A stretch of 64,000 nt of DNA from NS-11 sp036505795 (GTDB lineage: Bacteria; Nitrospirota; Nitrospiria; Nitrospirales; NS-4), in the NCBI GenBank assembly GCA_036505795.1, contig DASXSU010000095.1, forward strand, positions 21,313 to 85,312, given 5' to 3'. The notes beneath the pieces are model-generated. The model searched no databases. It saw nothing but the letters and a program-made list of their open reading frames with translations, and was not told the DNA's origin. This document shows, piece by piece, positions 1 to 6,978 of the stretch. Each line of letters starts with the position of its first letter. Position 1 is the stretch's first letter. The position numbers and the translations under genes are program-made.

Positions 1-348
1 CTTTTTATACGCGCCCCACAGAAAGACCTGGGACATGTGCGCAAAGACTATTACGACCATCGCCGACGAGCCCCAGAAATGATAGCTCAAGATGAACCAG
101 CCGTAGTCGACCTCATGCAGAATGTACTGAGTGCTGGCATACGCATGATCCGCGCTCGGGATGTAATAAAACATCAACAAAATGCCGGTGACCACCTGCA
201 TGATAAAGATGAACAGCAAGACCGACCCGAAGACATAGGCCCACCGCGATCCGCCTTTGATCGGCTCGTTCATCATCTTCGTCTCGATCGACTTCAAGCC
301 GATCCGCTCATCCACGAAGTCATAGACTTTTTGGGCGACGGCGTTCAT
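1..348 (-). CDS. Cytochrome b N-terminal domain, partial (runs off window start)
   Basis: The first 116 codons of a membrane cytochrome b are visible before the window edge. They show a hydrophobic helix at about residues 38-60 and the segment SYHFWGSS...FAHMSQ. That segment carries H90 and H104, the His-x13-His spacing of the haem ligands in the second helix of bc1/b6f cytochrome b. In complex III this subunit moves electrons between quinol and the two b haems in the inner membrane. The ATG overlaps the stop of the upstream Rieske gene by one base (TAATG), so the two are translationally coupled. No quinone-site motif such as PEWY can be checked because the rest lies outside the window, and it is unknown whether the gene is full length or split b6/IV type. 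Confidence 0.88.
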   Translation of the reverse strand, partial: MNAVAQKVYDFVDERIGLKSIETKMMNEPIKGGSRWAYVFGSVLLFIFIMQVVTGILLMFYYIPSADHAYASTQYILHEVDYGWFILSYHFWGSSAMVVIVFAHMSQVFLWGAYKK

Positions 349-1274
349 TACGCGATCCGAACCTGATCGTTTTTTCCGGCCTTGTACTCGATATCGATGA
401 CCTCGATCTCACCGGCGGCGGAGACTTTGATCGGCAGAAGGTCGAGCGGCCGCGGAGCCGGTCCATCGAGGACCTTGCCGGTCACGTCATAGATGCTCAG
501 GTGGCAGGGACACAAGAACACCTGTCCAAGGACTCTGTGGGAGCGCCATTTATAGCCGCAACCCAGGTGGGGGCATTTTCCGGAGTATGCGACATACGGC
601 ATCGTCGCCTTATTCACCCAGACGACGTTGCCCTCATTGTCGAAGAAGTTGACGTCACCGTGGGGGTAGATTTTCTGGAGAACCTCCGGGCTGGCCTTGA
701 CTACCCAGTTACTCTTATCATCCTCGCGGGTCAGCACCGAATCTTTGACGCTTTTTTTGAAGATGAACTGCACGCCGACATTTTCCTGTTTGATCTTGCT
801 GATGTTGCCGACCTTCCACCAACGGTTGTCGAAGCGCGCATACATCGGTTTCATGATATAGCGGAGCACCGGCCAGATCAGCGGGAGTCCGATGAGCACG
901 CCCATGAGAGTCGTAAATCCCGCGAAAAACCTGCGTCGTGGAACGCTCCTCTCCAGTTCGGGGAACGGAACGAATACTTTGCCGCACTCGACATCGACCT
1001 TTTCTTCTAGATGAGGAATTTCTATTTCTTTGGAGCTCAGAAAATTTTCGCGGGCGAATATCGGAAACTCCGCGAGTTGGGCCGAACTGCAGAGCAGGTC
1101 GACGGAATCCTCCCGTGTCGTGCCAACAGCCGTCATCGGCACCTGGCGCTCGGTGCCGTTCACTCTCACAACGATGTGGCTGAGCTCAAGGGAGAGAGGA
1201 TCGGCGATGACATGGGCCACTTCCCCGGCGACCCCGTCGGTACAGCGAACCTTGGACTTGATGTGGGGCTGCAT
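348..1274 (-). CDS. Rieske iron-sulfur protein with extra N-terminal domain
   Basis: This is a Rieske [2Fe-2S] subunit for a quinol:cytochrome c oxidoreductase. The cluster motifs are CPHLGC (residues 234-239) and CPCH (255-258), giving ligands C234, H236, C255 and H258 plus the disulfide pair C239/C257. A basic stretch VPRRRF at about 111 is followed by one membrane helix (118-137), the usual anchor and possible Tat signal. At 308 residues it is much longer than typical bacterial Rieske proteins (about 180-200) because about 110 residues precede the anchor. Those residues look like a small beta-rich domain resembling a PRC-barrel, an impression that has not been searched. The gene lies between a membrane cytochrome c gene and cytochrome b in one operon. 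The Rieske call is certain, the N-domain assignment is not. Confidence 0.93.
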   Translation of the reverse strand: MQPHIKSKVRCTDGVAGEVAHVIADPLSLELSHIVVRVNGTERQVPMTAVGTTREDSVDLLCSSAQLAEFPIFARENFLSSKEIEIPHLEEKVDVECGKVFVPFPELERSVPRRRFFAGFTTLMGVLIGLPLIWPVLRYIMKPMYARFDNRWWKVGNISKIKQENVGVQFIFKKSVKDSVLTREDDKSNWVVKASPEVLQKIYPHGDVNFFDNEGNVVWVNKATMPYVAYSGKCPHLGCGYKWRSHRVLGQVFLCPCHLSIYDVTGKVLDGPAPRPLDLLPIKVSAAGEIEVIDIEYKAGKNDQVRIA

Positions 1275-1308
1275 ATGACGTTTATCTGTTACGCGCGATA
1301 GTCTACTG

Positions 1309-2139
1309 CTACTTCTTGATCGGTTTCGGGGTCTCCACGGCGCTATCCTTTAACGTCCCGAGATATGCGACAAGCTGATCGATCTCCTGATCCGACATCA
1401 ATTCCTTGTACTTGTCCGGCATAAGCTTCTTGTTATATTCCTTTTCGAAGCCCTCGGCCATGTAGGCGCGGGGATTTAAAATTTTCTCCTTGAGCTCCTC
1501 GGGCTTCATCAGATTGCCGACATTGTCAAGATGAGGGCCTCGCTTCTTCAGACCGCCCTTGCCGCCTACCTTGTGACAGTTATAGCATTCCTGTAGATCG
1601 TACTGCTCCTGCCCAAGCGCCACGAGATTACCCCCCGCCCCGCCTGCTTTGGGAATTCCGGGTTGGGCGCCTTTCGCTCCCGCTTCGCTCTCCTTAATTT
1701 GCGCGCCGCCGAGGGTCTCAAGCCGCTTGAGAATGGCGTGGCTTTGCGCGGTGAGCTCCTCCGTGCGTTTCAGCAGCTCATCGACCTTCCCTTTTTCCGT
1801 TGCCGCCATTTTCGGTTTGACGATTTTGTCGATCTTGCCCTTCTCAACTTGGGGATCATATTGCGGGAGTATAGTGGCCCCCGCGATAAAGACGCCCGAG
1901 ATCACGGCATAAAAGAAGACAAGCGCGACGACGGCCTTCAGCCCGTCGACCCGCGTCACCGGCGGGGCGTCGAGCAGAATGTACACCACCGTGCCCAAGA
2001 AGGCGTAAAACACGAACATGATCTGAAATACCTGGGGAAAGTGCATCAGGCGGGCAGCGATCACGAGCACGATCGCCGCGATGGCTCCCATCGCGATTCG
2101 GGAGACCAACAACCTTAACAGACTCTTAGGTGACGGCAT
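1309..2139 (-). CDS. Membrane-anchored mono-haem cytochrome c
   Basis: The N-terminus has three hydrophobic helices (about residues 8-30, 36-56 and 67-92). A charged, probably coiled-coil linker follows (about 95-145), then a Gly/Ala-rich stretch and a C-terminal class I cytochrome c domain. The haem-binding motif is CYNCH (185-189), and M240 in KKLMPDKY is the likely distal ligand. The protein should carry electrons on the periplasmic side, fixed to the membrane. It starts two bases after the stop of the CydA-like gene with a GGAG ribosome site, and it is followed 34 bases later by the Rieske gene. This places it as the cytochrome c part of the same complex. The multi-helix anchor is unusual for a cytochrome c1 substitute. 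Confidence 0.88.
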   Translation of the reverse strand: MPSPKSLLRLLVSRIAMGAIAAIVLVIAARLMHFPQVFQIMFVFYAFLGTVVYILLDAPPVTRVDGLKAVVALVFFYAVISGVFIAGATILPQYDPQVEKGKIDKIVKPKMAATEKGKVDELLKRTEELTAQSHAILKRLETLGGAQIKESEAGAKGAQPGIPKAGGAGGNLVALGQEQYDLQECYNCHKVGGKGGLKKRGPHLDNVGNLMKPEELKEKILNPRAYMAEGFEKEYNKKLMPDKYKELMSDQEIDQLVAYLGTLKDSAVETPKPIKK

Positions 2140-2141
2140 GC

Positions 2142-3947
2142 CTACTCCACCCCAGCAATTGCCGGCATGGCCTTCGGCGAAGCAGCATGCGCCTTCTCTT
2201 TACCGGTCTTCAGGGTCAAGATAATGGCAAAACTGACGATGATGTAAAAGGTGACTGTAATACCGGTGATCATCCAGCTGGAATAGCCCAAAGTCGGCGT
2301 GAACGACTCATTCGTAAAATCGTACTGAAGATTAAATACGTGAAAATACTTGCGCGTCAATTCCCGGACCGCGCCCATCAGCCCCATGGTCCAGATGGCG
2401 CTGAAGGCCAGGAATACCAATACAAACTGAGAGATAAAATCAATCTTGCCCCACACGATCCGCCCCGTGCGCAAGGCGCGGTTGTAAAGGATATAGTTCA
2501 CGATTGTCACGAACACCAGCGTGAATGCGGCGGCGTTCTTGGCCGGCATCAGTGCGAGCATGTCCCATGAAACCGTGCCGAAGAAGCCCAGGTGCACCTC
2601 CCCGTGAGGCAGGCTGAGCGATCCATCGTCCGGAGCCAAGGCCTGTGTGGCAACAAACGCATGGGGGGTCATCCAGATCGCGTTCCCGATGATCACCATG
2701 AGGAAGGCAACCTTGACCATTGTCTGAGCAGAAACCGTCCAGGGTGTGATCTTTGCGATGATTAACCATACGATGACGTAAGCGGCCGGCGCGACCAACG
2801 ACATGATGTCGGGAATGGGCCATTTGGACCACATCAACATGAAGACCACCGGCACCGTGATCATTAACAGCATCGTAGCCGCCGACATCCGAATACGCTC
2901 TAGGCCTTCAATCCGTTTCATGCTCAGCCAGATATAGTAGTTACTGGCCAGAAAGATGAGCCCGACCATCGCCCCCTGCATCTCAAAGAACATCGACAAC
3001 TGATCGGCCATCATGTACGGACAGATCGAGGCATCGTAATCGCAGAGCTCATACGCCAGCAGGTACCCGGCGAACGGCAACAGCAACAACGCGCCGACCC
3101 CGATCATATTGCCCACAAAACCAAACCAATCGTAGAAGGCCCGGTCCTCATCGGTCTTCGATGCCATAAACATATACGCCGCGATCAACCCGGCGATGAA
3201 CCCGCCGAACACCACATTGCCGACGGTCCGATGGATATTTAACGGCCACCAACTGTAGTTGTTGATCTTGTCCCACAGTGTCGCCACGGTCTCAATGTAA
3301 GTTTTGAGATCTATCCCTCCCTCCGTGGCTTTGACCGGGGTGTTCATGAACGAGGTAGGGCCGTCGATCACGAAGAGTGTGATAATCCCGATAACATTGA
3401 GGAGGACTCCGAGGGCGATATGGCGCATCTTCTTCGGGCCTTGCAATGCGTCCCAGGTATACCAGTACAGGTAGAGAACGATCGTCTCGCCGATGAATAA
3501 CAGCGGGTAGATGATCGCGAAGAGCGCGAAGAAGTGATTGACCAGCCAGATGGTGAACTGGCCATAAGTCGCGAGCAGCACAAAGATGAAGAGCCCTCCC
3601 GTCAGGGCGGTCATGCTGTAGAGAATGACCGTGACCTTGGTAACCTCTTTGGCTAATCGCTCGTAGCGCCCGTCTGCGCTCTTCCATCCCAGAAATTCAC
3701 TGATGACGATGAAGATCGGCGCGCCGAGGATGAAGGCGGCGAACAGGATGTGCAGCTGGGCCACGACCCAGACGGCTGCGCGATTGCCGCCCCAGGGGAA
3801 ACTATGCGCTTTGGGTTCCGGCAATTGGGCGTATGCGGCGGCTCCTCCAATGAGCAGAAGGCCTACGGCAATGAGAAGAGATCGGGGGAAAAGCGTGCTC
3901 CATTGAATGTTTCTTTCAGGCACCACAGGCGCTCTCTTCATCGTCAC
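2142..3947 (-). CDS. Cytochrome bd-oxidase subunit I-like (CydA-like) membrane protein
   Basis: A 601-residue polytopic protein of the cytochrome bd ubiquinol oxidase subunit I family. H66 (QLHILFAAF) sits where the b595 ligand of CydA is expected, and H239 (NIHRTVGNV) matches the region of the b558 histidine. E154 (FIGETIVLYL) aligns with the E. coli Glu99 region, but the position eight residues later, Glu107 in E. coli, is a tyrosine. The GRQPW quinol-oxidase signature is absent, and no CydB gene adjoins. Nitrospira genome papers describe a 'bd-like' candidate terminal oxidase near complex III genes, and this looks like that family (recollection, not searched). It is a GTG start, but an ATG two codons later has better spacing from a GGGAG site. 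Flanking cytochrome c genes suggest electrons arrive from cytochrome c rather than quinol, which is inference. Confidence 0.82.
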   Translation of the reverse strand: MTMKRAPVVPERNIQWSTLFPRSLLIAVGLLLIGGAAAYAQLPEPKAHSFPWGGNRAAVWVVAQLHILFAAFILGAPIFIVISEFLGWKSADGRYERLAKEVTKVTVILYSMTALTGGLFIFVLLATYGQFTIWLVNHFFALFAIIYPLLFIGETIVLYLYWYTWDALQGPKKMRHIALGVLLNVIGIITLFVIDGPTSFMNTPVKATEGGIDLKTYIETVATLWDKINNYSWWPLNIHRTVGNVVFGGFIAGLIAAYMFMASKTDEDRAFYDWFGFVGNMIGVGALLLLPFAGYLLAYELCDYDASICPYMMADQLSMFFEMQGAMVGLIFLASNYYIWLSMKRIEGLERIRMSAATMLLMITVPVVFMLMWSKWPIPDIMSLVAPAAYVIVWLIIAKITPWTVSAQTMVKVAFLMVIIGNAIWMTPHAFVATQALAPDDGSLSLPHGEVHLGFFGTVSWDMLALMPAKNAAAFTLVFVTIVNYILYNRALRTGRIVWGKIDFISQFVLVFLAFSAIWTMGLMGAVRELTRKYFHVFNLQYDFTNESFTPTLGYSSWMITGITVTFYIIVSFAIILTLKTGKEKAHAASPKAMPAIAGVE

Positions 3948-3977
3948 CGCTCCCTGTTATCCGATGTCGCGCCGCGC

Positions 3978-4562
3978 TTACTTGCCGTCTTTTTTCGGCG
4001 AGTCGCTAGGCTTCGACGCGGGCGCGCCTCCCACCGGCTTGGGTTCACCGGCGGGCACATCGGGACTCGCAACCGGCGCCGCTTTCCCGATCTGGTCCGC
4101 TTGAACCCACTGTTTGGTTCCCGGATCCCATCCCAGGCCCTTTAATCCGAAGTTGTGCTCATAGGCCATGGCTTTCCAACGATCCTCTTCGCTCAACTTG
4201 CTTTTCCAGGCCTTCATCTTGGTGTTCGGCACGCCTTCAGAAATCCGCCAGAACCACACACTGTCGGAATACAGCTTCATCCGCTCCGATTTGCGGAAGT
4301 CGCGGGCGCCGGCCTTGACCGGCTTGCCGTCCTTGCCGTGACAGGAGGAGCAGTTCACATCGATATTCTTCACCCCTTCAAAGATCTCTTTGCCCTCGGC
4401 GATGATCTTTTCGTCGGTCCACCAACCGGCCGGCATGTGTTTGTCCGCGTATTCAGGCGGCGCGGGCGGCGGCGGAGCGGTACTTTCCTGCTCTTCCGCG
4501 CAGCCGCCCAGAAATGCTCCATATCCTAGAAGCATGACTCCCAGCAGGTATCGGATCTTCAT
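3978..4562 (-). CDS. Lipoprotein mono-haem cytochrome c
   Basis: The first visible gene of the respiratory operon. A lipoprotein signal ends at LGGC (C21), so the mature protein should be lipid-anchored on the periplasmic side. A Pro-rich linker follows, then a class I cytochrome c domain with CSSCH at residues 71-75 and probable distal ligand M116 (PNTKMKAWK). The C-terminal 50 residues are Pro/Ala/Lys-rich and look disordered. It lies 30 bases upstream of the CydA-like gene with no obvious terminator between them, so the two are probably cotranscribed. The likely role is electron delivery to or from the CydA-like and cytochrome b/Rieske proteins. An AAGGAG site precedes the ATG. Confidence 0.9.
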   Translation of the reverse strand: MKIRYLLGVMLLGYGAFLGGCAEEQESTAPPPPAPPEYADKHMPAGWWTDEKIIAEGKEIFEGVKNIDVNCSSCHGKDGKPVKAGARDFRKSERMKLYSDSVWFWRISEGVPNTKMKAWKSKLSEEDRWKAMAYEHNFGLKGLGWDPGTKQWVQADQIGKAAPVASPDVPAGEPKPVGGAPASKPSDSPKKDGK

Positions 4563-4752
4563 ACAACCTCAAGCTCCTTTCTCAGACATCCCGAGAGAAC
4601 GGGGTAGATTCGGCCATTCATCAGGACTCGTTTGGCATACTGCCGGGGGTTCATCGAGTCTGGCCGCTTTTCTTTCTCACAATCTCACAAAAAAGACGCT
4701 TTCCCGGAGAGCCGCGGCTTCTACGGCAAAAGCGCCCTGTTCAATTCCTCAT

Positions 4753-5307
4753 TTACGCTTTTCGCTTCTTGCCTCGTCGCTTCCCTTGGTTTCTTGCCTT
4801 CGGCTTTCGCCACCAGACAATTGCCCCCACGGCCCCGGCCACCACAATCCCGACAATGATAGGGCGCCAGTAGCCGTTTTCCGGGACCTGTCCTACCGGA
4901 ACCGGGCCGATATTCACCGTCGTCTGGCGTTCTGTTTTCAGGTCGTTCGGGCTGAATTCCGCACGAACCGTCTTCGCTTCTTCTAGTCCGAGCTTCTCCT
5001 CAATGGCTGTAATCTGAACAGGGTCTCCTGCATTACCATTATGCAGGTGAATGACCGCTTTATAATATCCGGACCCATCCGTGTAGGTCGTAACCGCTTC
5101 AACCGACTGATCCCTCAAATCTCGGACATGAACTCGGGCATCCCCTACGGGCTTGCCCTGCTTGTCGTATACGTACCCGGATACCGTGAACCGGTGATCC
5201 GTTTCGTGCATGGCAGACGCCTGGCACGGACTACCGAGCTCGACAGCACACAATCCCACAAGGCTGAAAAAGACCGCCGCGAGCTTTCGGGGCAGTCCTC
5301 CAGGCAT
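4753..5307 (-). CDS. Secreted carboxypeptidase-regulatory-like (Ig-fold) protein with C-terminal anchor
   Basis: The N-terminal signal peptide runs to about residue 30. The next stretch, FTVSGYVYDKQGKPVGDARV, has the pattern of the CarboxypepD regulatory-like beta-sandwich (about residues 38-110), often used as an extracytoplasmic structural module. Near the C-terminus a single hydrophobic helix (about 150-166) is followed by a very basic tail, suggesting an anchor with the domain outside the cytoplasm. It is 190 bases upstream of the cytochrome operon on the same strand and may be independent of it. Upstream on the same strand there is no strong Shine-Dalgarno, and an AGGAG lies inside the first codons, so the start is uncertain. 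Its binding partner is unknown. Confidence 0.75.
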   Translation of the reverse strand: MPGGLPRKLAAVFFSLVGLCAVELGSPCQASAMHETDHRFTVSGYVYDKQGKPVGDARVHVRDLRDQSVEAVTTYTDGSGYYKAVIHLHNGNAGDPVQITAIEEKLGLEEAKTVRAEFSPNDLKTERQTTVNIGPVPVGQVPENGYWRPIIVGIVVAGAVGAIVWWRKPKARNQGKRRGKKRKA

Positions 5308-5445
5308 TACACGTACACTAATCGCAAAACCCCGCCAAAGTGCGGCCTATCTAACATAGGCCACCAGCGTTGTCAATCACTTCTTGGGTTTCTGCGAGAC
5401 GTGCGGCATTGACAGTCTTCGCCCGGTCATTTAGCCTCCTCAGCG

Positions 5446-6204
5446 GTGAAGAAGATCAAGCGAAAAGCAGTTCACCAGGAACTGAAACTGCCGACATTTC
5501 TGATAGGGTATGCCGCTCCAGAGCCTCTTCCCCCGGGCTTTCTATCGGCCTGGTTTAATCAAGAGTACGGTGGACCCCTTCACATCCAGCTGACGTCGGG
5601 TGAAAACAGCACAATCTTCGAGGCCGTCCATGGGCCATGGGCCGCGTCGGCCGATACCAACTTGCCTCCTGCGATCGGAAACCCCTGGCATGAACGGCTG
5701 GGCTGGGGTCACAGCCGGGCCGCTCAGGTTCTTCCGCTTCGCCTCGCCGGCCGGGACACTCGGGATCTCATATTAATGGTGACACGGCTGGCACGCGGAC
5801 TCACCTTGCTCACGGGCGGCACCGCCTACGATACGGCAACGGGGACCTATTTAAATCCCTCGGACTGGAGCGATCGTCCGTTGCGCGCCTTTGAGATCAC
5901 GGACCATCTCCGGATTGAGGAGGTCAGCGGGCGCGAGGATGGTCGGGTCTGGTTTCACACGCGCGGCCTTGCAAAATTCGGTCTCGAAGACATCGAGATC
6001 TACCGTCCGGTTGGGCTTTCCGAGAAACCGGTGATTGAGATGATGACCGAGATGGCGGAGAGTCTGATCGACCTCGGTAAGGCCCCGAACGTCGGCGAAG
6101 CCCTGACGTTGAGCAACGGCCGCTCAGTTCGTATCATCCGCCACCGGACCGATCAGTCATATGGCATTCGCTTGAACCTGAGGGAAGTCGAGTGGGCGCC
6201 GTAG
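5446..6204 (+). CDS. Conserved-looking hypothetical protein
   Basis: A 252-residue soluble protein with no signal peptide or membrane helix. I do not recognise the family. It has a hydrophobic central helix (DLILMVTRLARGLTLLTGG), an ITDHLRIEEV segment and a VWFHTRGLAKFGLEDIEIY stretch. Together these look like an alpha/beta domain with a conserved 'HTRGL..FGL' motif. Codon usage and GC content match the neighbours, which supports a real gene. The start is GTG and the ribosome site upstream is weak. It is divergent from the gene at 4753-5307 and convergent with the Rhs remnant. Confidence 0.7.
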   Translation: MKKIKRKAVHQELKLPTFLIGYAAPEPLPPGFLSAWFNQEYGGPLHIQLTSGENSTIFEAVHGPWAASADTNLPPAIGNPWHERLGWGHSRAAQVLPLRLAGRDTRDLILMVTRLARGLTLLTGGTAYDTATGTYLNPSDWSDRPLRAFEITDHLRIEEVSGREDGRVWFHTRGLAKFGLEDIEIYRPVGLSEKPVIEMMTEMAESLIDLGKAPNVGEALTLSNGRSVRIIRHRTDQSYGIRLNLREVEWAP

Positions 6205-6309
6205 CGCGAGCCCGCAACCGTTGACACCCGACCGCGCGGGCCGCGATCGTCGTGCCGAAGGGCTCATTAGATATATGTGGTCTGCAGGGTACCCGTATCG
6301 CCCATCAGG

Positions 6310-6789
6310 TCAAGAGGTGAGCTGCGCGGTGCGCAACGCGCAATCGCGCGCGACGGTCAGCAGATCGCCGTAGCGATCCTGGGTGTGGATCTGCATCGCC
6401 ACCGGTGGTGGAATGGGGACTGTCACCGATGCGGGTGGCAATGGCTCAACCAAATCCCGCGCGATGAAACGATAAACCGTGCCGTCTTTGAGCCGCAGCA
6501 CCCACCGTAGGGAAGTGGCATACCAAGCCAACGTGGACTGATAAAACCGCGTAGGCGTACTGGTATGCGCCCGACTGGAGTTATAGAAGTTTGTCCCGGC
6601 AGTTCGCAGGTATCTGATGCGGCCGCCATCCGGCAGGATCAAACGCACTTCGCTGCATGGATCATTGCGCAGCAAGCAGAGTTCATAGCTATGCGTGGCA
6701 CCGATGCCGAACGCCCGTGGCACTGGATCCAGCGTGCGATAGGCGCTCGTCAGTATCGAAATCACGATCCCGCCCGCTTGCTTGTTCAT
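6310..6789 (-). pseudogene. Rhs/YD-repeat protein remnant (in-frame stop)
   Basis: The frame encodes a piece typical of the N-proximal part of Rhs proteins: ...FGIGATHSYELCLLR, DGGRIRYLR, LRLKDGTVYRF and DRYGDLLTVARD. It then stops at ...RTAQLTS. Reading through the TGA, the same frame continues PDGRYGYPADHIYL, which is the expected Rhs continuation ('ITSPDGR'), so the stop looks like a disabling mutation in a once longer gene. The ATG at 6789 has a strong AGGAGG site, while the longer frame from 6825 does not. No transposase, VgrG or toxin gene is nearby. A short intact 159-residue product could still be made, but function is doubtful. Confidence 0.7.
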
Positions 6790-6978
6790 AGGTCCTCCTG
6801 ATTGTTGGCCCTGCAGTAAATGCATGCAGTCACAGACTCGCCTCTTATACGCCAGTGAAGATGTCCAGTCTGTTCACTATTGCTCACACCTACCGAAGAG
6901 GAGGGGTCTTGCCTAACTTATAAAGTGGACGCTAAGGGTATAGGTTTCACGGTCCGTGCTGCGAACGACACGCTGGGA

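Noticed and set aside
501..1010. Open frame of 169 codons on plus
   Set aside because: Antisense shadow of the Rieske gene.
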